The notes: generated by a model from the sequence alone, not told the origin. DNA of 64,000 nucleotides from Isoetes taiwanensis (GCA_021234155.1 JAJEKV010000109.1:2598738-2662737), one strand, 5' to 3'; shown: positions 1-13,653, numbered from the stretch's first letter. Program-made: numbers and translations.

Positions 1-540
1 CCATTACAAGGAGCACATCAACCCCGTGTTAGCCCGGGGCCCACGGCTCTCTACGCATTCCCGGTGCCCCTGAAAAGCGCGGAGACTCATTGCCTCCATT
101 CGCGACAGTGCCCACCATCTTCGCGATCGAGATGGGCAGGTGGATTGGGGGAGCCCTCGCCAGACGAGGCTCTGTCGGTCTTTGTCAAATGGGTGCCATT
201 GAGGATGAGTCTCACACTTTCGAGTTGCCCGCGTTGGTCCGATCCGGGCGGATCACGGCTCCCGCCAAATGCGGTAGGACTTGCCCTTACATTTGCCGAT
301 GAACACACCGTCAGTACGTGCCCTGGGGTCGTACATTCAGGAGGTACTAGACCTGCGAGGTCACCTTTGCCCCCGTCTGGCTGCCCGCTGATTAGGCACT
401 ACGGGTGCGGTGCATGACTGTATATATTTGGGTGTTTCTGCATTTTATATGTTACGACAGTTTGTTAGGTGATTCTTCGCCACGGTTTTCCCTCGAAAAC
501 CCGCCGGGGCGGGGTTTTAATCCGAGGCGATAATCAAAAA
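1..540. other. GC-rich unrecognised sequence with a fold-back motif
   Basis: No gene recognised. Overlapping short open frames on both strands (64-417 plus, 87-308 minus) show no domain and look like by-products of the high GC content. Positions 484-501 form a perfect 7-bp hairpin (GGTTTTC / GAAAACC) followed by a C/G-rich stretch. The same layout, on the opposite strand, recurs in the short units of the hairpin-ended elements at 24214, 36663 and 49991, so this may be an old fragment of one of them. The terminal signatures of those elements are not visible here. Confidence 0.4.
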
Positions 541-620
541 ACTTTGCATTTTTGTATTGGGTCCCATAGACCGATTGGTCTCCGTGGACGATAAAAGTAC
601 CTTCCTTCCTTCCTTCCTTC
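541..620 (+). repeat. Retroelement 3' end with CCTT microsatellite tail
   Basis: An ~60-bp block containing GGTCTCCGTGGACGATAAAA and then (CCTT)n recurs almost exactly at 49505-49590. Diverged relatives (TTGGTCTTCGTGGA followed by short A/T-rich tandem repeats) lie at 15221, 22719 and 42272. A shared block that always ends in a short tandem repeat rather than poly(A) is what the 3' ends of some non-LTR elements (for example RTE-like LINEs and their SINEs) look like. The body of the element upstream was not identified. Confidence 0.55.
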
Positions 621-1616
621 TATAAGATGTTCTAATGCATCACCATCTAGGAAGCATAATAGATTACCTAACTTATGCCTCACAGAAGCAAACATATTTC
701 TGTGCAGAACAATATCCTCGCCAACAATTCAGGAGCTTCAAAACAGATCTATAGATTTCCAAAGCATTTCTTTCCATGGGATGAATACAAACATAAAATT
801 GTTTAATCCCTCTGCACAAGAGTCCCAACTCATTATATAACTATTCTAGAGTTCATCTACATATTTCACACATTTTCCTTTTGGATTCTGCAGGTCATGG
901 GGGCAGTAAGAATGGCTTCGCCCATGCCATTGTACTACGTCAAGCTAAGAGCTTTACCGGACTCTACAAATGTTTGATAGCGATTTGCCATTCTGCATAA
1001 GAATGGTTGGAGAAATTTCCCGGAAGGCAAACCCACTTATCTTGATATTGTGGTATAATATCCATTGAAAATTTCGCAAACCATGTCCGTTTTCTCCAAT
1101 GATTCGTCTAAGCTTTGTTGAAACAAAAGCTTCCAAGGACTAGACATCTAACATAAGGACTTGTTTCTTAGTTGAGCTTGGGTATAACGAAGAAAATTGA
1201 GCATAAGCTCCATGCTAATCTGCATAACAACGTAACAACATCATGAGAATCATACCCTTGTACCTCTTCATTCTCTTCAATAAGAAACTATGCCATAGCC
1301 GATTAGGGTAGTCCAAACCTGGAGTTTGGACAGAAAATGATTATAAAAATGGCCATGGTGATGGGTTGTTCGGTTTTTTGGGTGAATCTCAAAACTTTTT
1401 GGGTTCTAAAAAGCTAAAAACCAAAAGTTGTCTAAAAAGCTAGAAACCTTAAGCCTATGACGATCGATTGTTTGGAGATGAGAGTAGAATGACTTTTTTG
1501 GTGAATCTCAAAACTTTTTGGGTTCTAAAAATCTAGAAAACAAAAAGTTTTCTAAAAAGCTAACCTTAAGCCTACGATAAATACAGGTAAAAAGCCAGAA
1601 AAAAAAGCAGAAATTT
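621..1616. other. No feature recognised
   Basis: AT-rich sequence with no convincing coding frame. Two short near-identical blocks near 1375-1440 and 1495-1560 (both with 'tctcaaaactttttgggttctaaaa') form a local ~120-bp tandem duplication. Confidence 0.4.
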
Positions 1617-4600
1617 TAGATTAGATCATTAGATATGCTTAGAATATTCTTAAGATGTCAACACTAGATCTTTCTCTAATAAATTGCCCCTTAACAAGGG
1701 ACAATCCAAATATCAAAAGAAGTCCTAACTCTTGCCATAAGATAATAGTTGAGGATAAGAAATATCTTTAATGGCTTGGTATACAAGAACTACACTCTAT
1801 ATTGTACATTTCCTTTGGATCAATGTCATGGTTAAGTGTTGAACTAGTTGAAGAAATAAGCATGGGTGGTTTGGTACAGAATTTGTTAGAAGAGAATTTC
1901 ATGTTTAGAAAGAACATAAAATCAGGGGCTATATGCGTACCACTATGCATACAGATAAAGCCTGCGAGTAGCAGCTCGACCAAGCCTATGAAGCCATCAA
2001 AGCATTAGAGGAACAAGCACAAAAGTGCCCACTGCAAAAGTATGATAACAAAAGCCCTAGTGTAAAAAAAAATGGCAGGCCAAAACTAGATCTTTCTCTA
2101 ATAAATTGCCCCTCAACAAGGCGCAATCCAAATATCAAAAGGAACGCTTGCCATAAGATAATAGTTGAGGATAAGAAATGTCTTTAATGGCTTGATATAC
2201 AAGAATCACACTCTATGTTGTAGGTTTCCTTTGGATCAATGTCATGGTTAAGTGTTGAACCAATTGAAGAATAAGCATGAGATGGCACATTTAGCAAAGT
2301 TTGGGCTTATTCAAATCTAATATATATGCTTGAAGGATGCCATTATAAGAATATATGTATTGTTCAATTCTTCTTCAGTTTATAATATTTATAAATTTTA
2401 ATTATAAAAGTTCATCTTTAAATTAAAACTATAATAGCTATCAAACAATAAAATTGCTTTTCAAACTAAGTTTCATTTGTATCTATTTAGAATTAGACAT
2501 TTTAAGAATATAAAATTTCAATTTTCAGTGGTTTAGCAAATTTAAGATTTGGCAATGATAATTTCTAAATGAAACTTGATGGTGTGACAAGCGATTGACT
2601 TAAAACTATTATAAGAATTTTCACAATTTACACTAAGAAAAAATTGATGTTGAGTTTATTATTGATTAATTTTTGATATATTTTATTCCATCCAAAAATA
2701 TGATAGTCAATTAATCTTCCTTCCAATTAATCTTTCTTATTTTCGTCGTCGATATCTTATGATGCCATAGACGCATGTTTCAGTTTCAGTTTTACCTGCA
2801 ATAGGATGCTTGTAAAATTTTATTTTTTGACCTGCAACATGACTTTTATCTTTTATATAATCGGTTCAACCTACAGTTAAATGTGGCGTCATGGTATCAG
2901 ATGTATGCATCTAATACCGGATTTTCCACGTTTTATCTTTCTAAAACATCGAGGTCATGGAATGATATCATGACCTCTTTTAATTCCACTTGGTTCTCAC
3001 TAGTGATCTTACTCCTTTTCATTACTTCATCAGCACTCAAGGTCTATGGAAATTCATTTTCCATGGCTTTTGAAAAATGTAAATCTCGTTTGAGTAACAT
3101 CCATTTTACTAAGAATTTTCGTGAAGAAAAGCTCCCAATCTGCCAGCTAACCAGAACCTAATAATCAATCAAGATCTAATATATAAAAAAAAAGCCAAGA
3201 AAAAATAAGGAACCTTCAAATATGAAAATAAAAATGAATGTAATAATTGAAAAAAAAAAGAGATGAATATAAGGAAAGAGATTGAATATGGAAAGAGTGA
3301 TTTAACAAATTTAAATTTGGCAATGATAATTTCTAAATGAAACCTGATAGTGTGATAAGTTGACTTAAAACTATTATGAGAATTTCATAATTTATAAACT
3401 TTTTACACTTTTAAAAATACTTTAAGAAAAGTTTTAGGTTGAGTTTATTATTTGTTGATTAATTTTAATATGTTTTATTTCATTAAAAATAAACTATTCA
3501 ATAGTTATTCTTAAACAATAAAAGCATTCAATTTCAATCGAAAATTATCTTCTTTAAAATTTAAAAAAAAAAACATTTTAATCATATAGAGTTTATCTTA
3601 TATAAGAATTTATTTCTAAATAGATTAAAGTGAATATTAGTTTAGAAAGAATTTTATATACTTTTGATCTAAAAATAAATTGCACAAATTATTAAAATTA
3701 TTAAACTTAAAAATACATATAAACTTATCATAGTCAAGTGTATCTATTAGATTTGAATAAGTCCAAACTTTGGGAAATGTGTCATTGGGTGGTTTGGTAC
3801 AGAATTTGTTAGAAGGGAATTTCATATTTAGAAAGAACACAAAATCAGGGGTCATATTCATACCACTGTGTATACAGATAAAGCCTGCGAGTAGTGGCTC
3901 AATCAAGCCTATGAAGCCATCAAAGCATTAGAGGAACAACTGCAAAAGCGCCCACTGCAAAAATGTGATAACAAAAGCCCTAGGGTAAAAAAAAAAATGG
4001 CAGCAATGAAACGACTTTAGCTAGAGCAGAAATTTTAGATTAGATCGTTAGATATGCTTAGAATATGCTTAAGATGCCAAAACTAGATCTTTCTCTAATA
4101 AGTTGCCCCTCAACAAGGAGCAATCCAAATATCAAAAGGTGTCCTAACTCTTCCCATAAGATAATAGTTGAGGATAAGAAATGTCTTTAATGGCTTGATT
4201 TACAAGAATCACACTCTATGTTCCATGTTTTCTTTAGATCAATGACATGGTTAAGTGTTGAACCAGTTGAAGAATAAGTATGGGATGATACATTTAGCAA
4301 AGTTTGGACTTATTCAATTCTAATAGATATGCTTGAAGGATGCCATTATAAGAATATATGTATTGTTCAATTCTTCTTGATTGTTATAGTATTCATAAAT
4401 TTTAATTATAAAAGTTCATCTTTAAATTAAAACTATAATGGCTATCAAAGAATAAAATTGCTTTCTAAACTAATTTTTACTTGTATCTATTTAGAATTAG
4501 ACATTTTAAGTATATAAAATTTCAATTTTCAACGATTTAGCAAATTTAAAATTTGACAATGATAATTTTTAGATAAAACCTGATGGTGTGATAAGCGATT

Positions 4601-5050
4601 GACTTAAAACTATTATAAGAATTTTCACAATTTACAAAATTTCACACTTTTAAAAATACTCTAAGAAAAGTTTGGGATTGAGTTTATTATTGATTAATTT
4701 TTAATATGTTTTATTTCATCCAAAATATGATAGCCAATTAATCTTCCTCATTTTCGTCGTCAGTATCTTATGATGCCATAGATGCATGTTTCAGTTTCAT
4801 CTGCAATAGGATGCTTGTAAAATTTTATTGCTTGACCTGCAACAAGACTTTTATCTTTTACATAATCAGTCCAACCTACAGTTAAATGTGGTGTCACGGT
4901 ACCAGATGCATACATCTGATGCCGGATTTTTCACATTTTATCTTATTCTAAAACATCGAGGTTATAGAATAATATCATGACCTCTTTTAGTTCCACCTAG
5001 TTTTTACCAGTGATCTTACTCCTTTTCATTACTTCATCAACACTCAAGGT

Positions 5051-5857
5051 TTTGGGCAAAAAGAGGACGAAGATCATCTTTTCAGGAATTGTATCTGGTT
5101 AGAGTGGGTGCTGGATTTAGCTTCCAATTTCTTTGGTTACAACATCTTATCTATGAACTCTCTGGATTTCTTTTTGCCTAACAATCCAAACGATTGGAGA
5201 ATTTATATTCTGTTATGGTGGATCTGGAAAGGGCGCAATACGTTCATCTTCAATCATGAGATTATTCACCCGGAAGCTGTCATCAAGCAGATTACATATG
5301 ATATTAATTGGATTAATGCAGCCATTTAATTTATGCTTATGGGTTTTTCTTCGATTTCAGGGATCATCTTTGTGCTGGTGCGAAAGATCAAATGGAGGAA
5401 GATTGATCCCAATGCCAACATGGAGTGGCTCAAATTTTTCGGTCCCCAACCTTGTACGGGCATGAAGAACCCTGTTCATGCAACTGCTGCTGTGACCAGA
5501 ACTATGATATTAGAAGAGCTCTGTTATGCGAGACCAAGGACAACAGAGGAAGATTCAACATGGCCAAGGCGGAATCATGCCTGTGTGCATTCTGCGGTCT
5601 CACAATCATGGTCAGGGGAAGGGGGCGGAAAATCACCAATTTCCACCGCAGATCCCCCTCCTTGCATCCTATAACAGAACTGGATTATATCAAAGGAAGC
5701 TAAAATTTCATGACTTAACCGTTCTTCTTTTTGAAACTCTCTTTTTATATGAGTGATATGGGTTATACTTCCCTGTAAAAAGTAAACTTTTGTAACTTTA
5801 TTTATATATAAATATACACATCGGCCTTCAATAAAAAAAAAAAAAAAAAAAAAAAAA
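5051..5857 (+). mobile_element. 5'-truncated L1-type LINE with poly(A) tail
   Basis: From about 5057 to 5328 an open frame carries the C-terminal zf-RVT-like end of a plant LINE ORF2. It contains EDEDHLFRNCIWLEW (the His/Cys part of the finger) and later LWWIWKGRN, a signature seen after the finger in plant L1 proteins. The reverse transcriptase and endonuclease are absent, so this is a strongly 5'-truncated copy. It ends in AATAAA and a 25-A tail at 5833-5857. Directly after the tail the interrupted ~1.9-kb repeat unit resumes; compared with unit 2, about 65 bp of the unit (3047-3111) is missing at the site. No clear target duplication was found. Confidence 0.8.
5425..5703 (+). other. Cys-rich open frame in the LINE 3' part, unassigned
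   Basis: A 92-codon open frame lies between the LINE finger domain and the poly(A) tail. It includes a Cys-dense stretch (CSCNCCC), then NRGRF and a CLCAFC stretch. The order faintly recalls a GRF-type zinc finger, but spacing and flanking residues fit poorly. It may simply be 3' sequence of the LINE read in an accidental frame. Confidence 0.2.
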
Positions 5858-6735
5858 GAATTTTCGTGAAAAAAAGCTCCTAATCCGCCATTTAACCAGA
5901 ACCCAATAATCAATCAAGATCCAATCTATAAAGAAAAGCCAAAAAATAGGAAACCTTCAAATCTAAAGATAAAAATGAATGTAACATTGAAAAAAATGGA
6001 AAGAGATTGAATATGGAAGGAGTGATTTAACAAATTTAAAATTTGGCAATGATAATTTCTAAATGAAACTTGATGGTGTGATAAGTAATTGACTTAAAAC
6101 TATTATGAGAATTTTCATAATTTATAAACTTTTACACTTTTAAAAATACTTTAAGAAAAGTTTTAGGTTTATTATTTATTATTGATTAATTTTTAATATG
6201 TTTTATTTCATCAAAAATAAACTATTCAATAGTTATTATTAAACAATAAAAGTATTCAATTTCAATCTAAAATTATCTTATTTAAATGTTTAAAAAAAAT
6301 ATTTTAATCATATAGAGTTTATCTTATATACGAATTTATTTCTAAATAGATTAAACTGAATATTAGTTTAGAAAGAATTTTATACACTTTTGATCTAAAA
6401 ATAAATTGAACAAATTATTAAAATCATTAAACATATAAATTTATCATAGCATCCTTCAAGCATATCTATTAGATTTGAATAAGTCCAAACTTTGCTAAAT
6501 GTGTCATTGCGTAATTTGGTACAGATTTTGTTAGAAAGGAAAATGTTTAGAAAGAACACAAAATTAGGGGCTATATTCATACCACTGTGCATATAGATAA
6601 AGCCTGCGAGCAGCGGCTCAACCAAGCCTATGAAGCCATCAAAGCATTAGAGGAACACCACAAAAGCGCCCACTGCAAACGTGTGATAACAAAAGCCCTA
6701 AGGTTTTTAAAAAAAAAAAAAAAGGGGGAATGGCA

Positions 6736-9380
6736 GCAGAGAACGGCTTAGGCTAGAGAAGAAAAGCTCCAAAGAGACTGAGGATCCAATTAACATACAA
6801 TGGAAGACATACTTGGCACCCTGGTTTCGCTAGCCACAACCACATTCGCCCCCCTTCTTCTTTGATGCAAATTTCTTTTCGAAAGATCCCACCAAAGTTT
6901 TTTGCGACAACCATCCCTAACCACACGCATCCTCCTTCTTCCTTGATCTTGGCCAAAAAAATCACACCAAAAATTTAGCCAAAAATTGTATCCATGGATG
7001 GGTGGGTGGATGGGTGGGTGGGTGGGTGGGTAGATAGATAGATAGATAGATAGATACTTTTTATCATATCACATGGCATCATCCCACGAGAATTATGACA
7101 GTCCCCTAAATGTCCCAAGAGAAAATTAATACAAAGACCCCCTAAATTGCTAACCCAAACGACTAGGCACCAATTCAAAGAAAGGTTATGTTAATTTGAA
7201 TGTCGCCACGTTTGTCTCTGTCCCGGAGCTACTCCGTGGATTCAGACATGGAGATATGGAGAAGCGGCACGTGAACAATTCAATTGGCATGTCCTTTTTT
7301 CAATCTTCCTCTTCCAACCATGGCTTTCATAACTGTGGGGTTCACCACAGTTGCCAGACTGGTGCCATGGGCATTTCACTTCTTGGAATTTGCTGGAGGC
7401 AACAAATATATGGATTTATGTTTGCTTCTTGTGCCATAGCTGTAGTTACTTTGTGCAGAAAAGCAAAGGTCACATAGGAACTCATACTTATAATTCTCAG
7501 CATCTTCTGCAAGGAAAATCTATAGCTTCGTAGGGTTGTAGCTACAGCTACAGAGAAAATTTATGGTCTCGTTGCAGGATTTTGGTGAAGAGAGGTCGGG
7601 ATTCTTAGATTGATTGCTTGCATCACTTTTATTGGTTCTTACTTTTCATCATTCCAAATGCCTAAGATTTCATAAGTCATTTTATTATGGAGGCAAAGCT
7701 TCTAGAGGAGATTGTTGTGCAGGGAGGTCCTTTTGAAGTTATTCACGTCTAGATCCCAATGAGAAGAGCACAACAGAAGTTTCCGCTGTGATCCATCTTT
7801 TATTATTCAGGCGCCATATTGTATAACTCAAAGATATTTTCATAGAAAATCTGATCTTCACCTTCTTATCAATGCAAACAGAACTCGAGATAGAAAGGTA
7901 AAATATCGAACCCTTTTCTTTTTCCATTTCCAGAAAATGAGCACGAGCAGGCCTGATAGGGCGCTCAGAAATAGAACATGAATAGGCATTTTTTAGGGTA
8001 ATACAAATAACTCGTTATAAAGAGCAACTATTGCTCAATTAGAAGATCAACAGTGATATATTTAATGGCCAAAGTTTTGAGCAGACTATGGAAAGATGTT
8101 TGAAGCAGGAGTATGCCATGCTTGAATGGAAGCAGGATCCGTTTAGGAAGGTATTTCATTTTCAAATACCCAACCTGTGATCTAGCAAGTCTAATATCAT
8201 ATACAAAATATGAGCAAAATAAGTACTGGAACTGTACATTGCAAAAGCAACATATCATGCATATAAAAGCACTGAAATTAAGAAAAGAAAGTCCATAATG
8301 GTAGTAAGATTCATATATTCAAGAACTGATTCCCTGCAATATTCAAAGAGAAAAGCTATTCAATGACATATTCCAACATGACCGTTAGCACGAGACCCTA
8401 CAACTCTTGCATTATTATTTAGACCACCAATTGTTAGAGGACTGGTCATATTTAATCCAAACCTCAGCTAAAATAAGGTATGTGCTCTTAAGGTCCTCAA
8501 ATTCCTGAACGATTATATTGCTCATAAGCTTTTAGTTTTAGTTTTGAGGATGTTGGGAAAATGGCACTTTGTTGTAAATTTGCAATTGCAAGTTGAGGTT
8601 TTTATCATTCTACCTTGATAGAGATACAAATGAGAGGCTTAAAGAGTTTAGCCTAGTGTTTGAAACAAGGTTGCAAATTAAACAGGAGTGTTGCAGCACT
8701 CCCGTTTCAAAGATTCCCTTATAAAAAGCACACCTTTTTCAAAATTGGGCTTATTTTATAGAAGTTTGGAATTTCAGAAAGTGCAGTTTTTTTTTTGCCT
8801 ACTTTTGGAGTCCTTTTTCGGAGACGACCTTATTTTTGTGAAGTGAAGCACGAGAAAATGGCAAAATTCAGACATGAGTATGTAATTTTGTAAAGTAAGA
8901 TGTCGAAAAAATGTAAATACAGTAGAAATAATAATAATAATAATGATTTCTTTACAATTTTTATGTTACATCAATAATGGCAATAGCTCAATGTCAATCA
9001 ATAAATATGGCATAAGGCAAGTCACAGATCTAAATCATAGTCTTCTTCATTTTTCTTGCTTGTCTCAGCCTTGTCAGATTCTGTCGTTTGATCTTTTTCT
9101 GGTGACTTACGCTTGTCTGTATCGGTAGTTTCTTCAGGAATTATAGCTAGAGCTACTTCTTTCAGCTCTGTAAAAGTAGCTTCATCGTCCAAAGAGCTTG
9201 TAAATGGAGGCTGTATCTCCGAAGATGTCATCTTGGCGAAATAAGATTAAGACTTGGCGCCCAACTCTTGATTCTCGTCTGGTAGAGTTGGTAAGGCAGA
9301 ATTTCCTCCGGCTTTAAGTACTTCTTAGAAGAAGATCAGATGTGGTGGAGAAATTTCTTTCTTGAACAGAAAATTGTTTT
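6736..9380. other. Intergenic sequence, no gene recognised
   Basis: A compound microsatellite (GGGT/GGAT)n then (GATA)n sits at 6995-7056. Open frames at 7196-7477 (plus) and 9022-9231 (minus, an acidic Lys/Glu/Thr-rich low-complexity peptide) have no recognisable domain. Nothing else could be supported. Confidence 0.4.
6995..7056. repeat. Compound microsatellite (GGGT/GGAT)n-(GATA)n
   Basis: About 37 bp of GGGT/GGAT units runs directly into about six GATA units. Confidence 0.9.
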
Positions 9381-9488
9381 GGAAAACCTAGCTCTAAGAC
9401 AGTTGCAAGAACCGTTTCAATGGCCTGACACCTTCCATCAACCCCAGAACCAGGCAGGTCCAAGCAATGCTACAATAGCACCTCAGTA

Positions 9489-10071
9489 GAGGAAGACGAG
9501 GACCGAGTCACGTACATCGGACCAAGACGTAGGAATGAGCTTCAAGGTAATATCACAGAAATTGCCAAAGGTATGCTGATTGCTCTTCCAACTGAGGAAG
9601 ATGACAAAGGTCGACCTTTTTGCATAGCAAAAGTTCTTGATACAGTCAAGGAGGAAGGCTTAGTAACTAAACTCAAGATTCACTGGCTTGCGACATGTTC
9701 AGAAAATGCTTTTGAGTAGGTATGAGTTAGAAATGAAAAGTCAAGGAAAAGGGAGGAAGTCCAAGAAAATGGGTTGTAGGGATGAGCCGAACTTAAGTGA
9801 TGTGACTATATTGTGCTATGATTTCAAATTGAAATCTGAGAATTGTATGTGCCAGAGGACTATCAATTTGCTTAAGAAGTCTTGTAATTACGAGGAAGAG
9901 GATGAAGAAGGGGGTGGTGGTTGCAATGCTTCACTGTCTGTTAATAGTGATAAGGAAGATAACTCAAGCACTTCCTCGAGTGACAGTCAAAGAAGTGAAG
10001 ATGATGAGGATGGCATGTACTGGATCCCTCCCTCATCACTCCTCACACTTTTGTACATAACTGAGTCTTAG
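9489..10071 (+). pseudogene. Probable transposon-derived open frames, function unknown
   Basis: Two open stretches in different frames overlap. The first (9489-9719, no ATG) contains GRPFCIAKVLD and LKIHWLAT, a pattern like the small beta-rich 'fitness-for-binding' modules (chromo/BAH-like) found in some transposon proteins: residues for 'access to pathway x and interaction via strand pairs' cannot be assigned from sequence alone. The second (9688-10071) reads SRYELEMKSQGKG and SDVTILCYDFKLK, then an acidic Ser/Glu/Asp-rich tail. The shift of frame near 9690-9720 suggests a broken coding sequence. No catalytic motif is visible. The low-complexity acidic tail and lack of a proper start argue for a decayed repeat-derived gene; an unannotated exon of a host gene is the alternative. 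Confidence 0.35.
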
Positions 10072-13000
10072 AAAAAGACTGTAAATTTTGCACGTGAATT
10101 TGAAGATTTTATCTTCAAATTTTGAGAATACTACAGTTTCAATTACAGACTTTACTTCAATTTTTTGTTAAATATTTTATCCTCTTAAATTAGTGGTTCT
10201 GTTAAAATCTCTTCTTCTTCTTCTTCTAAAAATATACTTCAAGAACATTCTATTTGCAAGCAAAAGTGTCACTTTAAAAAAGTCAATTCTCCCGTTGCAC
10301 AAAAAAATTAGTCATTAAGGGGGGTCAAAATACAATTTTATGCACCTTTTTTTTAACCTCATTTTACCCCTTTTTGTAAAAAATAAGGGAATCTTTAAGG
10401 AATATTCCTTTTGCTCTCGTTTCGATGATTTACTCCCGTTTAATACGCAATCTTGTTTTGAGAGAGAAGAAGACGTAAAGATAGAAATATGGAACACCTT
10501 TCTAAATCTACTCTCTATGTCAAAAAAGAGAATAGTGCAAGGAGGAGCTATGTAGCTATCCTCATCTAATATTCGCAGATGATTGCACCCCTGCCATGTG
10601 GCTTTGTAATGTTCTCTTAAAGTAATTAAAGTCTATTTTTTATCCCTAAAAAGAAACAAGGTTGCTGACGCAACAAAGGGTTGCTCTCTAAACCCAAGAG
10701 AAAGAAAATCAACATAGAAAGGATTGGACTGGACTTGAAGGGCGACTCTCTAGTCACCTGCAACCTGTATGTTAGGCCAGCCATGCAATTGATCCGAACT
10801 TCTGCCCGCAAGACCCTCCCAACAGAGCAGATCCAACATCACAGCCCCTGATGCAATCCGATAGCAAGGGCAAGTTGAGATAGAGATCCGAGTTCAGATC
10901 TCAATTCCTAAACCAGGGGAAAGCTAATTTCATGCAAACTGGCACTCCTTAGGATATTCCCATGAGTTCGATTTAGAAACAAATTGCAGGAACGATATCC
11001 CTTTATTTTGCTACTATCTCTAGCCATCCGTTCAACATATTCTGACAAGATCCCACCCTCTCCACAAATCTCGGCCTTTCATTGACGATATTCATTGCAT
11101 ATTCCCATTTCATCACAACGCCTAGGGTTAGCCGTTCGGGCAACCCAAAAAAAAAAAAGATACAAATGAAAAGATGTTGTGCACATCTAATATTTTTCTC
11201 AGTAGTAAACATGATCCAGGTCGCAGTCTAGATGGATGGAAGCTATGTTCCATTGCCTTGCCATGTTGGACATCACATCTTAGTTGTGCATTCAGCATGT
11301 GTTTTGAGATAACACCTACAAACTATATTCTGTGTTGTGACATGCCATTCCTGAAGAAACACAAAATGCAATGCTTGCAATAAAAGTTCGCATGTTCTTT
11401 CTGCAAAGATCTAGACATGAATTGCCTTATGATAATCTTCCATCTCTATATGCACAAATGATCTACAAATTGAGGCGCATTTGCAGCATGACTTACATAA
11501 AGGATTGATGCGATGTTAGCAACAACCTAGGCTTGTTGATTTTTGTATGGATGCCTTCCTTTGTTAGCACATACTTCGTCTGTCATTTGGATTATAATGC
11601 CAAAGACTTTACAGTGAGAATCAATATTAGTTTGCTTGGAGCATAGTGTGGGGCATGCTAATTTAAAAGGCATTTGTCATTTGTTAGTTGAAATTCTAAA
11701 ACAAAGAAGTGTTAGTTACCTATCACCATGCTATTTGAAAAATTTTTCATTCTTTTATGACTACTATCAGATTCAAGAATCATACTTTAAGAATGCAAGC
11801 ATACACAATCAACAATTATCATTAAACATCAATATAACTTCTATACTTTATTATTGAGATTAGGTACAACTATTCCTACAGGAAATAGATGATGCATAGG
11901 AGAAATGTTAGAGGATCATTAACCCTATCACATTGACACGAGTTAGAGGGAATCTCAGAAACTCAAAGAAACTTGCTTCTTCATAATAATTTGGAAAAGA
12001 GAAATGCTTCAGCGGCCTTGGCCGCCGCGATAAGTTTCTTGTATGTTTAAATAGAGTCATCTAATGCAAATTAAATAAGCTTTCCAACAATTACATGCTA
12101 GAAAAATAACAATATTGGTTAGTTAAAAAAACAAAACTCAAAATAAAACAAAAAGTGATGGTAGTAGGTACATATATATCAAGTGAAATTACCAAAGACT
12201 GATCATGTGTTCTAGACTTGCCTGTAGTTCTAGGCTATGAACCTGATAACGGAGCTCTTCAAACATAGAGCTATAAGAGACAGTGCAAAACATTGTTTTC
12301 CAATACAACCGCTTTGATATAGCTTTAAGGAATGATGGCGGGAACACATCTTCCAAGTAGATATTTCGGATTAACAAAATCTTTAGGGTTTTGGCCCTTA
12401 AAGACTTATAGCTCTACCTTAGTGTTTTGGCCCTTAAGGGCTTTGATTCTACCTCCGGCATTCATAAATACGACATCACATTCATAAAAGATACAATATT
12501 ACTATAGATTCTTATAGCACTATCCTTATTATTTTTTTTGGTTCATTGGATCTTGGCATATTCCTAGAAATATGCCAGATCTAGGGTCCACAAATATACA
12601 CCTCACAACCCCATATACTTGAGCGCTCGCTCCCCTACGTATGTATATATGTACGAAAAATATGAATGAGAATGCTAAATACGGGGCCACGAATCATTGA
12701 AATGGAAGAAAAAAATATTTCACAATAAAAGGCAATCAGAGGAGTTCATACACTTCTCCGAAACCTCTTCATCTCCTCTGAACCTCTCCGGGCATCAGAT
12801 TGTGCATCAAATTTTTGGGCATCCCGGTTGACGAATCCGGGAATGGCAGCGCATAGGTCATCGAAAACAGGCTTTCATGTACAAACTCCACAAAGAAGCT
12901 TGAAGCTAGCTGCTCTTACATACAGAGCACTGTAGAGCGGATCTGGACCCCTGTGCCTCCATTTCAACACCAAAATCATGAGCAACAATTCCGCCTGCTT

Positions 13001-13640
13001 CAATCCAGCGGTAAACAACCAAAATCTGGCCGCTTATAATGCTTACCCCCGGCGGCCATGCTCTGGCAACACACGACATGAAATTCTATTCTGAAACCAT
13101 TGATTCCAAACAAAACTTGTCTTTAACTTCAATCCCATCCCCCCTTTCTCGCCAAACCATTGCAAGAATCTTAGTCCGGAGAAAATTTGTCAACATTACT
13201 ATGTATTTTCATACAATCTAAGCTTAAGGGCTCAAATAGTCATTGCCACCGTAGCTTGAGCACTAAGTTTTAAGGGATGTGCATATACCATCTAGGGGAT
13301 CCCATAATCTTAAATAAGTCATTGAAACCAGCTTCATCCTTATCCTTATGACTTAGAGAAAAATTGACTTGCATTAAAAAAAAAAACAAAAAAGAAAAGT
13401 GAGTAGATATATCAAGTGAAATTAGTGATCATGTGTTCGTCACTTGTGGGTCATTATATTTACCATTGCCATATTGTCAAGAGTACAAATGTTGAAAGGA
13501 ATATTGCGAAACAATGTAACTGTGTACTTACGTCCCATTTCACTTGATCACCAAATCAAACACTTACAGGGCAATTATACAAACCCTAAGTAATAAGACG
13601 AAAAGGATCGATTGAATTCTTCAACATGTTACATATCCGG
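10072..13640. other. AT-rich intergenic sequence, no gene recognised
   Basis: A (TTC)n stretch lies near 10208-10227. At 12002-12053 a G/C-rich fold-back (GCGGC...GCCGC) is followed by 'gataagtttcttgtat', which recurs at 58470-58515. Otherwise only short open frames without domains. Confidence 0.4.
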
Positions 13641-13653
13641 AAGATTGCAACCA

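Larger units (their letters stand above)
1617..6735. repeat. About 2.7 tandem copies of a ~1.9-kb noncoding unit
   Basis: Landmarks recur in order. A block with 'aactagatctttctctaata' occurs near 1665, 2085 and 4080. A block with 'ggtttggtacagaatttgtt' occurs near 1868, 3787 and 6512. An A-rich end after 'aaaagccctag' occurs near 2050, 3975 and 6690. Unit 1 (about 1617-2075) is shortened internally; unit 2 runs about 2076-4010 and unit 3 about 4011-6735. Similar small minus-strand frames at 1768-1983, 3637-3906 and 6395-6625 sit in the same place of each unit (shared core LLAGF and HSG) but have no recognisable domain, so coding is not claimed. Unit 3 is split by the L1 fragment at 5051-5857. 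Confidence 0.8.

Noticed and set aside
64-417. 117-codon frame and its overlapping partners as a gene
   Set aside because: GC-rich sequence open in three frames at once, no domain, no start context that decides between them.
5425-5703. GRF zinc-finger protein
   Set aside because: Only a loose NRGRF and Cys pattern; spacing does not match well. Kept as an unassigned frame.
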